A stretch of DNA of 64,000 bases, taken from Chelativorans xinjiangensis (GTDB lineage Bacteria; Pseudomonadota; Alphaproteobacteria; Rhizobiales; Rhizobiaceae). The notes below the pieces were generated by a model. That model was given only the letters and a program-made list of their open reading frames with translations. It did not search any database and had not been told where the DNA came from. A program made the position numbers and the translations under genes. The stretch spans positions 1 through 64,000 of the forward strand of contig NZ_WQNH01000019.1 in assembly GCF_009812055.1 (NCBI RefSeq), in the 5' to 3' direction. This document shows, one piece after another, positions 9,100 to 17,889 of the stretch; position 1 is the first letter of the stretch, and each line of letters begins with the position of its first letter.

Positions 9100-10053
9100 T
9101 CAGGCCGCCATCCAGGGCAGCTTGTCCAGGTCGACATTGCCGCCAGTGAGGACGACGCAGACCCGTTTTCCGGCAAAAATGTGCTTGTTCTTCAGGATTG
9201 CCGCCAAGGGGACGGCGCTCGATGGCTCGACGACGATCTTCATGCGCTGCCAGATGAGGCGCATCGCCTCGACGATTTCGTCTTCGGTGGCGAGGAGGAT
9301 GTCTTCCACGTAGCGGGAGACGAAGTGCCAGGTAAGTTCCTTGAGCGGCACCTTCAGCCCGTCCGCCACCGTCTGCGGCGCGTCGTCGGCAATGATATGG
9401 CCTGCCTTGAGGGAGCGGTGTGCATCGTCGGCGTTCTTCGGCTCGGCCGCATAGATCTTCGCTTGCGAGGCGATGGCCGACAAGGTCAGGCAGCAGCCCG
9501 AGATCATGCCGCCGCCGCCGATGGGGGCGATGACGGCATCGAGCGGGCCCAGTTGCTCGACGATTTCCTTCGCGCAAGTGCCTTGGCCGGCAATCACGCG
9601 GGGGTCGTTGTACGGGTGCACGAACTCGGCACCGGTCTCGGCCACCACTTCGGCGAGCATGGCCTCGCGCGAGGACGTGCTGGGCTCGCATTCGACGATC
9701 CGACCGCCATAGCCGCGCACCGCCGCCTTCTTGGGCTCCGGCGCTGTTTTCGGCATGACCACGGTTACCGGAATTCCGCGCTTGCCGGCAGCATAGCTGA
9801 GCGATAGCGCGTGGTTGCCCGATGAATGGGTGGCAACGCCTGCCGCCGCCTTCTCCTCATCCAGGCCGAACACGGCGTTGGAGGCGCCACGCACCTTGAA
9901 GGCACCGGCCTTCTGGAAATTCTCGCACTTGAAGAACAGGCTGGCGCCGGTGAGACCGTCGAGGAACGTGCTGGTGAAGATCGGCGTGCGGTGGATGTGC
10001 GGCGCGATGCGCGCATGCGCGGACACGACATCGTCGTAGGTGGGGATTTCCAT
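9100..10053 (-). CDS. bhcB: beta-hydroxyaspartate dehydratase (threonine dehydratase-like, PLP fold type II)
   Basis: The 317-residue catalytic domain has no C-terminal ACT regulatory domain. PLP-binding features are visible: the Schiff-base lysine in FQKAGAFKVRGA (about 53), the SSGNHA loop (about 78), the GGGG phosphate-binding glycines (about 178) and a C-terminal LTGGN motif. BhcB eliminates water from beta-hydroxyaspartate to give iminosuccinate, the substrate of BhcD. It would otherwise be called serine/threonine dehydratase. The operon position between bhcA (15 bp away) and bhcC decides the assignment. Confidence 0.88.
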   Translation of the reverse strand: MEIPTYDDVVSAHARIAPHIHRTPIFTSTFLDGLTGASLFFKCENFQKAGAFKVRGASNAVFGLDEEKAAAGVATHSSGNHALSLSYAAGKRGIPVTVVMPKTAPEPKKAAVRGYGGRIVECEPSTSSREAMLAEVVAETGAEFVHPYNDPRVIAGQGTCAKEIVEQLGPLDAVIAPIGGGGMISGCCLTLSAIASQAKIYAAEPKNADDAHRSLKAGHIIADDAPQTVADGLKVPLKELTWHFVSRYVEDILLATEDEIVEAMRLIWQRMKIVVEPSSAVPLAAILKNKHIFAGKRVCVVLTGGNVDLDKLPWMAA

Positions 10054-10068
10054 CCGTTCCGGCCCCCT

Positions 10069-11277
10069 TCACACTGCAGCGGGGACGGCCGAGGCGTCGT
10101 CCCCGCTGTGACCGGCACGATAGAACTCCTGCGCGGCACGTACGCCGGAGCCAAGTTTAATCGAAAGGCCCAGATCGGCCATGACCATTTCGGCGGTGGC
10201 GATGCCGGCGAGCGCCATGACGTCCGTCATGCTGCCCAGATGGCCGATGCGGAACACCTTGCCGGCCACCTCGCCGAGGCCGACGCCAAAAGCGACCCCG
10301 TATTTCTCGGCGGCGTGGGTGACGATCCTGGTAGCGTCGAAACCCGCAGGCACGATGACCGCGCTCACTGTGTCGGAGTAAAGGGAGGGCTCTCTTGCGC
10401 AGAGCGAGAGGCCCCACGCCTCCACCGCCTTGCGAACGCCCTCGGCGATCCTGCGATGGCGGCTGAAGACGCGAGGCAGCCCCTCCTCCTCCAGCATGGC
10501 GATCGACCGGCCGAGACCGCGAATGAGATTGACCGGTGGCGTGTAGGGAAAGCCGCCGGCGGCAGCGCTTTCCAACATATCGCGGAAATCGAGGAAGCAG
10601 CGGGGGCATTGCGCGGAGGCCATCACCTCCATGGCCTTCGGGCTGGCGCCGAGGATAGCCAGGCCCGCCGGCAGCATGAAGCCCTTCTGCGAGCCGGTGA
10701 TGGCGATGTCGACGCCCCATTCGTCCATGCGGAAATCCATGGAGGCGATGGAACTGACGCCGTCGACATAAAGGAGTGCGGGATGCTTCGCGGCATCGAT
10801 GGCGCGTCGCACGGCGGCGATGTCGCTTCGCACACCGGTGGCGGTTTCGTTGTGGCAGGCGAGCAATGCTTTGATCCGGTGCTCTCTGTCGGCCTTCAGC
10901 GCGCGCTCGATTTCCTCTGCCGGAGCGCCGGCACCCCACGGCGCCTCGATGACCTGGACATCGAGGCCGTGCCGCCGGCAGAGGTCGATCCAGCGGTGCG
11001 AGAACATGCCGTAGCGCGCAGCGAGAACCTTGTCGCCAGGAGAGAGCGTGTTGGTGACCGCCGCCTCCCACGCGCCGGTGCCGGTGGCGGGGAAAAGGAT
11101 GATTTCCGCGCTCTCCGTCTTGAGGACGCGCCGCACACCCTCCAGCGCCGGCTTATACATCTCCGCGAAGGCGGGCGAGCGGTGGTCGATCGACGGATAG
11201 TCCACGGCACGGCGGAGCCTTTCGGGGATGTTCGTGGGGCCCGGAACGAAAATCGGGTTTTGTGTCGACATCGGCAT
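10069..11277 (-). CDS. bhcA: Aspartate-glyoxylate aminotransferase of the beta-hydroxyaspartate cycle (class V)
   Basis: The 402-residue class V aminotransferase resembles serine-glyoxylate aminotransferases. It has the N-terminal VPGPTNIPE motif, the FPATGTGAWE cofactor loop (about 63) and the PLP lysine in SQKGFMLPAG (about 194). BhcA transfers the amino group of L-aspartate to glyoxylate, giving oxaloacetate (the cycle's product) and glycine (the BhcC substrate). It is the first gene of the operon, divergent from bhcR, with GGAG 3 nt before the ATG. A second in-frame ATG two codons on is also possible. Confidence 0.88.
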   Translation of the reverse strand: MPMSTQNPIFVPGPTNIPERLRRAVDYPSIDHRSPAFAEMYKPALEGVRRVLKTESAEIILFPATGTGAWEAAVTNTLSPGDKVLAARYGMFSHRWIDLCRRHGLDVQVIEAPWGAGAPAEEIERALKADREHRIKALLACHNETATGVRSDIAAVRRAIDAAKHPALLYVDGVSSIASMDFRMDEWGVDIAITGSQKGFMLPAGLAILGASPKAMEVMASAQCPRCFLDFRDMLESAAAGGFPYTPPVNLIRGLGRSIAMLEEEGLPRVFSRHRRIAEGVRKAVEAWGLSLCAREPSLYSDTVSAVIVPAGFDATRIVTHAAEKYGVAFGVGLGEVAGKVFRIGHLGSMTDVMALAGIATAEMVMADLGLSIKLGSGVRAAQEFYRAGHSGDDASAVPAAV

Positions 11278-11355
11278 TGTCTCCGAGACCTGGCCGCGAG
11301 CAGCGGCGTTTCAACAGGCAGATTAAGGCAGGCACTGGGGCGAAGGCAATTTTTT

Positions 11356-11444
11356 TGGAAAATATTTTCATTTTCTCGATTTACGGTTCAACCATCTGAT
11401 TTCATTGGTATTTAATATTTTGCGCCCTGTGCAAATCATTTCTG
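11356..11444. promoter_or_regulatory. Two IclR-type operator candidates between bhcA and bhcR
   Basis: The 223-bp divergent region holds TGGAAAATATTTTCA (11356-11370), whose core GAAAATATTTTC is a perfect 12-bp palindrome. It also holds TGCAAATCATTTCTG (11430-11444). Both fit the GAAAT-N-ATTTC pattern of several IclR-family operators. One lies 79 bp before the bhcA start and the other 57 bp before bhcR, so BhcR binding could control both directions. This is inferred from motif and position. Confidence 0.5.
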
Positions 11445-11500
11445 AAATCTTGACGCCGCGGTGAGGACGCATAACTCTGTGCGGCAATAGGGAGAAGATC

Positions 11501-12325
11501 ATGCCGCCCCATATCAGCCGCGCGCGGGGAAGGCCGCGCTCGTTCAACGACACATCGAAAAGCACGCTTATCCAATCGCTGGATCGCGCAATGGACGTGC
11601 TCAAGGTGGTGGCGAAGGGCCGCGGGATGTCGCTGACGGAGATCGCCGAGGCGTCCGGCCAGTCGGCGTCGACGGCTTACAGGATCCTGATTACGTTGGA
11701 GAAACATGGCATCGTCCAATTCGATGAGCCGGCGCAGCTCTGGCAGGTGGGATTGGAGGCATTCCGCATCGGCAGCAGCTTCCTTGGCCGCACGCACGTC
11801 GTCGAGCAAAGCCGGCCGGTCATGCAGCGGATCATGACGGCAACGGGGGAGACCGCAAATCTGGCCATCGTCGATCAAGGCGAGGTGATCTTCGTCAGCC
11901 AGGTCGAAACGCATGAGCCGATCCGCGCCTTCTTCCGGCCCGGCACGCGCGGCCCGATCCACGCCTCGGGCATCGGCAAGGCCTTGCTCGCCTTCTTTCC
12001 CGAGGCGCAGATCGAGGTGGTTCTCAAGAGGCGGGCGCTCACCGCCTTCACCGACAAGACGATCACCTCGAAAGAGGCGCTCCTTGCGGAACTCGAGCGC
12101 ATCCGCGTCCGCGGCTGGTCGATCGACGACGAAGAGCGCACACCCGGAATGCGCTGCATCGCCGCCCCCATCTTCAACCAGTTTGGCGAGGCGACGGCCG
12201 GCATCTCGCTGTCCGGCCCGTCGGTGCGCGTCACGCCCGAGCGCGACGCCGAATACGGCGCCCTCGTGCGCAAGGCGGCCGACGAGATCACCCGCGCCAT
12301 CGGCGGGAGCTGGCCGCAGCTCTAG
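11501..12325 (+). CDS. bhcR: IclR-family transcriptional regulator of the beta-hydroxyaspartate cycle
   Basis: The 274-residue protein has a winged helix-turn-helix (about residues 25-85, containing SLTEIAEASGQSASTAYR) followed by the IclR effector-binding domain (about 100-265, with RFF/HASGIGKALLAF and RGWSIDDEE motifs). In Paracoccus denitrificans BhcR is an IclR regulator that senses glyoxylate and controls the bhc operon; the divergent arrangement here is the same. A GGGAGAAG ribosome site precedes the ATG. The effector is inferred from that precedent. Confidence 0.87.
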   Translation: MPPHISRARGRPRSFNDTSKSTLIQSLDRAMDVLKVVAKGRGMSLTEIAEASGQSASTAYRILITLEKHGIVQFDEPAQLWQVGLEAFRIGSSFLGRTHVVEQSRPVMQRIMTATGETANLAIVDQGEVIFVSQVETHEPIRAFFRPGTRGPIHASGIGKALLAFFPEAQIEVVLKRRALTAFTDKTITSKEALLAELERIRVRGWSIDDEERTPGMRCIAAPIFNQFGEATAGISLSGPSVRVTPERDAEYGALVRKAADEITRAIGGSWPQL

Positions 12326-12358
12326 CATATCCAGCCCCCGCTGTTCGGACAGGCTTCA

Positions 12359-13651
12359 CTATTCGGATACGAAGGCGAACCGCAGGACGAAAAGTGCCGC
12401 GACGCTCCAGGTCGCCGGATGCACGGCGCGCGGGCGCCCCGCCAAGGTATTGATCACTGCGTAGCTGACGAAGCCGAAGGCCAGCCCGTTGGCAATCGAA
12501 TAGGTGAACGGCATCATCATCGCCGTCAGCACGGCCGGCACCGCCTCGGTCGTCTCCTCCCACTCGATCTCGACCAGTTCACGCATCATCAGAGCGGCCA
12601 CGTAAAGAAGCGCGGGCGCCGTCGCATAGGCGGGCACCGAACCGGCGAGTGGCGAGAACATCAAGGCCGCAAGGAACAGAACGGCAATCACCAGCGCCGT
12701 AAGCCCCGTGCGGCCGCCTGCCTGAACGCCCGAGGCGCTTTCGGCGTAGGCCGTCGTGCTGCTCGTTCCCAGCAGCGAGCCGGCAACGATCGCCGTACTG
12801 TCGGCCATCAGCGCGCGGCCGAGACGATTGGGCCGCTCGGGCTTCATGAGCCCGGCGCGTTTGGCCACGCCGATCAGCGTGCCCGTGGCGTCGAAAACCT
12901 CGACCAGAACGAAGACGAGGATGACATGCAGGAGCCCAGCGGAAAGCGCACCCCAGACGTCGAGCTGCATGAAGGTGGGCAGGATACTCGGCGGGGCCGA
13001 GACCACGCCCTGAAACTCGTTGATGCCCAGCAGCATCGACAGGACGGTCACCGCCAGAATGCCGATGAGGATGGCGCCGCGCACGTTGAGGGCGTCCAGC
13101 CCGGCGATGATGAAGAAGCCAAGAATGGCAAGCATGGGGCCAGCCTGGGAGAGATCGCCGAGGGTGACGAAAGTGGCCTCCGAGGCGACGACGATGCCGG
13201 AGCTCTTGAGCGCGATGATCGCCAGGAACAGCCCGATGCCGGCAACAATGGCGCAACGCATGGATTGCGGAATGCCCGAGATGAGCCAGCGCCGAACGCC
13301 GGTCACCGTCAGGATCAGGAAGATGACGCCGGAAACGAAAACCGCCCCCAGCGCCTGCTGCCAGGAAAACCCCATGGTGCCGACCACGGTGAAGGCGAAG
13401 AAGGCGTTTAGCCCCATGCCCGGCGCCATGCCGATCGGCCACTTCGCAAACAGCGCCATGATGAGAGTGCCGAGTGCGGCGGCAAGGCACGTCGCCACGA
13501 AGACGGCGCCGCGATCCATCCCCGTCGTGGAGAGGATCGCCGGATTGACGAAGATGATGTAGGCCATCGTCAGGAACGTGGTGACGCCGGCGATCACCTC
13601 GATGCGCACCGACGTGCCGTGGGCCCGCAGATCAAAGAGCTTTTCGAACAT
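12359..13651 (-). CDS. AzgA-like NCS2 family purine/nucleobase permease
   Basis: The 430-residue membrane protein has about 12-14 hydrophobic segments. The first helix motif GVTTFLTMAYIIFVNP and the GMGLNAFFAF motif are typical of the AzgA branch of the NCS2/nucleobase-ascorbate family, which takes up adenine, guanine or hypoxanthine with protons. A strong GGGAGGAGA ribosome site fixes the start; an in-frame upstream start lacks membrane-protein character and is rejected. It converges on bhcR with a 33-bp gap. The exact substrate cannot be read from sequence. Confidence 0.85.
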   Translation of the reverse strand: MFEKLFDLRAHGTSVRIEVIAGVTTFLTMAYIIFVNPAILSTTGMDRGAVFVATCLAAALGTLIMALFAKWPIGMAPGMGLNAFFAFTVVGTMGFSWQQALGAVFVSGVIFLILTVTGVRRWLISGIPQSMRCAIVAGIGLFLAIIALKSSGIVVASEATFVTLGDLSQAGPMLAILGFFIIAGLDALNVRGAILIGILAVTVLSMLLGINEFQGVVSAPPSILPTFMQLDVWGALSAGLLHVILVFVLVEVFDATGTLIGVAKRAGLMKPERPNRLGRALMADSTAIVAGSLLGTSSTTAYAESASGVQAGGRTGLTALVIAVLFLAALMFSPLAGSVPAYATAPALLYVAALMMRELVEIEWEETTEAVPAVLTAMMMPFTYSIANGLAFGFVSYAVINTLAGRPRAVHPATWSVAALFVLRFAFVSE

Positions 13652-13970
13652 TTCTCCTCCCGCCTGCGCGCGGCGAACCGGCTGCAGCGTTTGCGTTGGT
13701 GATAGGCCTGCCTCTCGCTTGCGAAGCGGAACGCCGCTCCTCAGGCGCCTCACCTTTCCGGCTTCGTATCCTCATCTCCCGAAGCCGCATGAGCGACGCC
13801 CCGGACGACCTCCGGGGCATCATCGCGCCGGACAAACCTCCAAGGTTGCCAGCAGCGCGAAGCTAAAGCCGTTCGCGCAAACGGCAAGAGCGTGGAGGTG
13901 GAAGGAGTTTCAAAAAAAGATGGTGGGAGGCGGGGTGGTGGTGGGGAGGAAGCCTCTTGATCTGGGCGAG

Positions 13971-14176
13971 ATGGAGATGCCGGCGCCCCTTCGCGCCCCC
14001 TCTGTCCTGCCGGACATCTCCCCCACGAGGGAGGAGATTACGTTGGCTGCTTGCCTCCGGCACCTAATCTGCAACGCCGATGATTGAAGAAAATCGTCGT
14101 GAAGGCTGATCTCCCCCCTCGTGAGGGAGATGTCCTGCAGGACAGAGGGGGCGCGAAGGGGCGCAGACATCTCCAT
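13971..14176. repeat. Long imperfect inverted repeat (two 70-bp arms)
   Basis: Left arm 13971-14040 and right arm 14107-14176 are inverted copies differing at only a few positions, with a 66-bp spacer. Each arm contains CGCCCCTTCGCGCCCCCTC and an inner small palindrome of the ATCTCCC...GGGAGAT type. Such sequences recur between genes in Mesorhizobium-like genomes and are probably non-coding palindromic elements. Transcribed, it would fold into a very stable hairpin downstream of the sugar ABC operon and upstream of the permease gene. The rest of 13652-14203 shows no gene. Confidence 0.85.
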
Positions 14177-14203
14177 TTTCCAGTTCGACCCCGGAGGCGA
14201 AGA

Positions 14204-15058
14204 TCAGCCGAGCGTCAGCCCCGCCTGCCGCGCCGCGTTGCGCAGGAACGGCAGTCCGACGTCGATGACATCCTGCGGATTTTCCGCCACCGGCCGCCAC
14301 ACGGCGAGCCCTCTGGCGATGTCGGCATCGACGTGGTTCATGCTTTCAAGCGCGATCGGCCCCTCGTAGCCGATCGCGGCCATGGCCCCGAAAGCAGCCG
14401 GCCAGTTGACCATCCCGCGGCCGGGGACGCCGCGATTGGCTTCCGAGACGTGGACATATCCGAGATGGGGGGCGGCGGCGCGGAAGCCCGTTTCGAAACT
14501 CTCCTCCTCGATATGCATGTGGTAGGTGTCGAGATGGATGAACAGGTTCTCCGCACCCACGCGCTCGATGATCCGTGCCGCGTCGGCGCCCCTGTTGATC
14601 AGGTGCGTCTCGTAGCGGTTGCACGGCTCGATGCCAAGGCGCAGGCCGTGGGCGGCGGCCTGCGCGGCCGCGCGTTCGAGGAAGCGGCAGATGCCGTCGA
14701 TCTCGACCTGCGTGGGAGCGCGGCCCGTGGTCTTGCCGATCGTGCCATAGGTAACGCCGCAAAGCGCGCCACTGCCCACGGCCCGCGTTGTGTGGAACGC
14801 GGCTTCCAGAAAGGCCAGCGCCTCGTCGGGCCGCTCCACCACGTCCAGGCCTGCCGGCAGGCCGAGCGAGCAGATGAGCTCGACGTCGTGCCGTGCCGCA
14901 AAGGCGGTCGCGGCGGCAACGTCGAGTTCCTCCGGTCTGAGCAAGGGGATCTCGAACAGACCGACGCCATGCGCCTTGAGCGCCTCCATCTGCGGTTCGA
15001 TGTGCGCGACCTCCCATACGGGTGAGATCGCGAAGGTATGCAGTCCGAACGTGTTCAT
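14204..15058 (-). CDS. Sugar phosphate isomerase/epimerase, ketose 3-epimerase-like (TIM barrel, AP endonuclease 2 family)
   Basis: The 284-residue TIM-barrel protein contains IEPCNRYETH (about 142), HLDTYHMHIEE (about 174) and HVSEANRGVPG (about 202). These match the metal-binding and catalytic motifs of the D-tagatose/D-psicose 3-epimerase branch, which uses two glutamates and a divalent metal. It starts 2 nt after the stop of the sugar ABC ATPase gene. It is therefore the last gene of the transport operon and probably interconverts the imported ketose. Which sugar is unknown. Confidence 0.82.
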   Translation of the reverse strand: MNTFGLHTFAISPVWEVAHIEPQMEALKAHGVGLFEIPLLRPEELDVAAATAFAARHDVELICSLGLPAGLDVVERPDEALAFLEAAFHTTRAVGSGALCGVTYGTIGKTTGRAPTQVEIDGICRFLERAAAQAAAHGLRLGIEPCNRYETHLINRGADAARIIERVGAENLFIHLDTYHMHIEEESFETGFRAAAPHLGYVHVSEANRGVPGRGMVNWPAAFGAMAAIGYEGPIALESMNHVDADIARGLAVWRPVAENPQDVIDVGLPFLRNAARQAGLTLG

Positions 15059-15060
15059 CG

Positions 15061-15834
15061 TTATCCTCTTGCTTCGTGGGAGGCAGCCGCGGCCATATCT
15101 CCGCCGCCGACGATCCGGCTCACCACCTCGCTCATGTTGGTCTTGCCGGTGACGAGATCGGCTTCGGCCCGTCCATGGCGCAGGACGACGATCCGGTCCG
15201 TCACCGAAAGCACGTCGTTGAGGCGGTGCGATATCAGGATGACCGCGATACCTTCCGATTTCAGCCGGCGGATCAGGTCGAGCACGCTCTGCACTTCGCG
15301 AACGGCAAGCGCGGCCGTCGGCTCGTCCATGATGACGAGCTTCGGGTTGAAGGTGAGCGCCCGGGCGATGGCGACTGTTTGCTGCTGGCCTCCCGAGAAG
15401 GAGCCGACAGCGCGGTTGATCGACGGCAGATGTGCGTTGAGCCGCTCGATCATCTGCGCCGCCTGGCGGTCCATCGCCGCCTTGTCGACGAAGGGGAAGA
15501 GACCGAAGAGCTTCCTTGTCGGCTCGCGGCCGAGGAAGATGTTGCTGGAGACGTCCTGTTGCCTCGCGAGCGATAGGTCCTGATAGATCATTTCGATACC
15601 CAGCCGCCGGCGCTCGCCGGGATCGAGATCGAGGATGCCCCGGCCGTCGAAGGTGATCGAGCCGGCGTCCGCCTGATAGATACCGGTGATCGTCTTCATC
15701 AGCGTGGACTTGCCGGCGCCGTTGTCGCCGACCAGCCCGACGACCTCGCCGGCTTTCACGGCGAGATCGACCCCGTGCAGCACGTCGATCGCGCCGAAGC
15801 TCTTGCGGATGCCCTCAAGCTTGAGAAGGGTCAT
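15061..15834 (-). CDS. FrcA-like sugar ABC transporter ATPase (single ABC domain)
   Basis: The 257-residue protein has a single nucleotide-binding domain with Walker A GDNGAGKST, signature SGGQQQ, Walker B LVIMDEPTAAL and H-loop ISHRL. CUT2-family sugar importers usually carry a double-domain RbsA-type ATPase (about 500 residues). The single-domain form is that of FrcA (fructose) of rhizobia, so the protein would work as a homodimer. The ATG overlaps the permease stop (ATGA). An in-frame open region upstream lies in the permease gene and is not part of it. Confidence 0.9.
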   Translation of the reverse strand: MTLLKLEGIRKSFGAIDVLHGVDLAVKAGEVVGLVGDNGAGKSTLMKTITGIYQADAGSITFDGRGILDLDPGERRRLGIEMIYQDLSLARQQDVSSNIFLGREPTRKLFGLFPFVDKAAMDRQAAQMIERLNAHLPSINRAVGSFSGGQQQTVAIARALTFNPKLVIMDEPTAALAVREVQSVLDLIRRLKSEGIAVILISHRLNDVLSVTDRIVVLRHGRAEADLVTGKTNMSEVVSRIVGGGDMAAAASHEARG

Positions 15835-16823
15835 ACCCGGCTCTCCTTCCTCACTTGGTACTGGTCGATGAAGACGGCGAGGATAAGCACGGCGCCGATG
15901 GCCATCTGCTGGTAGTAGGACTGCACGGCGAGCAAGTTGAGGCCGTTCTGCAGCACGCCCATGATGAGGGCGCCGATCATGGTGCCGAGGATGGAGCCGC
16001 GCCCGCCGAACAGGTTCGTGCCGCCGATGATGGCCGCCGTGATCGCCGTCAGCTCGTAGTTGAGCCCGGCGGTCGGATCGCCCGAATTTATGCGCGCGGA
16101 AAAGAGTAGGCCGGCAAGGCCGGCGAGCGCCCCGGAGAGCGTGTAGAGCATGCGCCGCTGCCGCTCGACGCGGATGCCGGCTGCCCGCGCAGCCCCCTCG
16201 GAATCGCCCAGCGCCAGCGTGTGCCTGCCGAAGTGCGTATAGGCCAGGACGCAATGGGCGATGAACGCCGTGGCGACGAAGATGATGACCGGCATTGGTA
16301 CGCCGAAGGGCCGGCCCTGGCCGAGATAGAGCATGAATTCCGGCAAGCCGTAGATGACGCGGCCGCCCGAGATGACGAGCGCCAACCCCCGCGCCAGCCC
16401 CAACATGCCGAGCGTGACAATGAAGGCCGGGACGAAGGCGCGCGTGACGAGCTGGCCGTTGATATAGCCGGCAATGCCGCCCGCCAGGATGCAGGCGATA
16501 ACGCCCAGCACCGACGGTGCCCCGAGATTGACGGCGACGAAAGCGCCCACCACGCCCGAAAGCCCCATCACCGAACCGAGCGACAGGTCGAGACCGCCCG
16601 AGCCGATGACGAAGGTCGCGGCGATGGCCAGGATGCCGATCGTCGAGGTGGCGAGCAGGATGTTGAGGAGGTTGCTGAAGGACAGGAAATACGGGGACAG
16701 GACCGCCATAAGGGCGCTGAGGGCCACCAGCACCAGGAACGACTCGAGCCTGATGTGCAGGCGTTCGACCGAGGCGCGCTGGGCCCGCGTCCACACGCCC
16801 GGTGTTGCAAGATCAGAAGACAT
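15831..16823 (-). CDS. FrcC/RbsC-like sugar ABC transporter permease
   Basis: The 330-residue integral membrane protein has about 8-10 hydrophobic helices and CUT2 permease motifs: GSGGLDLSLGSVMGLSG in the first third, AITAAIIGGTNLFGGRGS near the C-terminus, then LGTMIGALIMGVLQNGLNLL. It forms the membrane channel with the adjacent ATPase and binding protein. Its stop overlaps the ATPase start by the ATGA arrangement. Confidence 0.92.
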   Translation of the reverse strand: MSSDLATPGVWTRAQRASVERLHIRLESFLVLVALSALMAVLSPYFLSFSNLLNILLATSTIGILAIAATFVIGSGGLDLSLGSVMGLSGVVGAFVAVNLGAPSVLGVIACILAGGIAGYINGQLVTRAFVPAFIVTLGMLGLARGLALVISGGRVIYGLPEFMLYLGQGRPFGVPMPVIIFVATAFIAHCVLAYTHFGRHTLALGDSEGAARAAGIRVERQRRMLYTLSGALAGLAGLLFSARINSGDPTAGLNYELTAITAAIIGGTNLFGGRGSILGTMIGALIMGVLQNGLNLLAVQSYYQQMAIGAVLILAVFIDQYQVRKESRV

Positions 16824-16880
16824 TGTGCCTCGACCGGAAAAGGGGCTGGCGCTTCCCGCGCCAGCCAGGTTTCGGGAGGA

Positions 16881-17858
16881 TTATTTGACGTATTCGAGCA
16901 GCGGCTCGCTGCCGTCCTCGAGCACCTCTTGCGTGAGAACGAGGGTCGGCACGGCAATGTCCGCCGGCACCTCTTCGCCGGCCAGCGCCTTCTTGACGTT
17001 CTCGACCGCCTGCTTGCCGACGAGATAAGGGAGCTGAGCGACGGAAGCGTTGAGCCGCCCATCCTTGATCGACTTCACCGCGTCGGAGTTGCCGTCGACG
17101 CCGATGATGACGATCTGATCGCCCTTGCCGGCGGCATAGGCCGCCTCCACCGCACCCAGCGCCATACCGTCGTTGGCAGCGAAGATGGCGACGAGGTCTG
17201 GATTGCGGGTCAGGATGTCGTTGGTGATGGATGCCGCCTTACCGCGGTCCCAGTCGCCTGGCAGAGAGGCCACGATCTCCAGCCCCGGCGCCAGCTCGGC
17301 GAGCTTCCCGGCGAAGCCTTCCGCACGCATCTGGCCGGTGATGTTGCCCGACAGGCCCTCGATGACCAGCACTGCCCCCGTGGCATCGGCGCCGAGCTGG
17401 GAGACGAGATACTCCGCCCCTTGCGCGCCGGCCGCCACGTTGTCGGAGCCGATGCGGAACGTGATCTCGATCCCTTCCTTGTCGAGAATCGCCTGGTCGA
17501 GATTGCCGTCCAGGTCGACCACCTTGATGCCCTGTTCCTGCGCGGCCTTCAGGCACGGAAGCAGGTTGGTGGAGTTGATGGCGGCGGTGATCATCGCCAC
17601 CGGCTGGCGCTCGAGCATCGTGTTGCACACGTTGAGCTGCGGCTCTGCCGCCTGGTCGCTCTCGACCGCCTGCACGAAATAGTCGACGCCTGCTTCCTTG
17701 GCACCGTCCTCGACGCCCTGCCCCATCGCGCCCCAGAAGGGGTTGGAAAGCGTCTTCATCAGGACACCGTACTGGCCATCCTGGGCGTGGGCCGCCAGCA
17801 CGGAGAGCGACAGCACCGCCGCCGAAATCAAGTTCACTCTCAGCATTTTACCTATCAT
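16881..17858 (-). CDS. Periplasmic sugar-binding protein of the CUT2 ABC transporter
   Basis: The 325-residue lipid-free binding protein has a cleavable signal peptide (about residues 1-25, ending AAHAQ) and a type I periplasmic binding fold. The opening segment GVLMKTLSNPFWGAMGQG and the late VIIGVDGNSDAVKSIKDG are typical of ribose/allose/fructose-binding proteins. GGAGGAG lies just before the ATG chosen; an upstream GTG would overlap this ribosome site. It starts 31 bp after the lacI-type gene. The ligand is not determinable, but the 3-epimerase gene in the operon suggests a ketose or rare sugar. Confidence 0.9.
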   Translation of the reverse strand: MIGKMLRVNLISAAVLSLSVLAAHAQDGQYGVLMKTLSNPFWGAMGQGVEDGAKEAGVDYFVQAVESDQAAEPQLNVCNTMLERQPVAMITAAINSTNLLPCLKAAQEQGIKVVDLDGNLDQAILDKEGIEITFRIGSDNVAAGAQGAEYLVSQLGADATGAVLVIEGLSGNITGQMRAEGFAGKLAELAPGLEIVASLPGDWDRGKAASITNDILTRNPDLVAIFAANDGMALGAVEAAYAAGKGDQIVIIGVDGNSDAVKSIKDGRLNASVAQLPYLVGKQAVENVKKALAGEEVPADIAVPTLVLTQEVLEDGSEPLLEYVK

Positions 17859-17889
17859 TGACTCCTCCACAGACTTGCGACGCCGCCTT

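Noticed and set aside
6939-10053. Reading the bhc genes as separate ornithine, D-threonine and serine/threonine catabolic enzymes
   Set aside because: The four enzymes and the divergent IclR regulator together match one known pathway. Independent roles would not explain their fixed order.
9826-11415. 529-codon plus-strand frame opposite bhcB and bhcA
   Set aside because: Antisense shadow of two PLP enzymes with complete motifs on the other strand; no domain likeness.
12419-13411. 330-codon plus-strand frame opposite the purine-type permease
   Set aside because: Highly charged Arg/Glu/Asp/His composition is the mirror of a hydrophobic membrane protein on the other strand.
13652-14203. Small open frames within the inverted-repeat region
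   Set aside because: They are by-products of the long palindrome, reading nearly the same sequence in both directions, with no ribosome site or family likeness.
16221-17861. 546-codon plus-strand frame opposite the sugar permease and binding protein
   Set aside because: The minus-strand genes show signal peptide, membrane helices and family motifs; this frame shows none.
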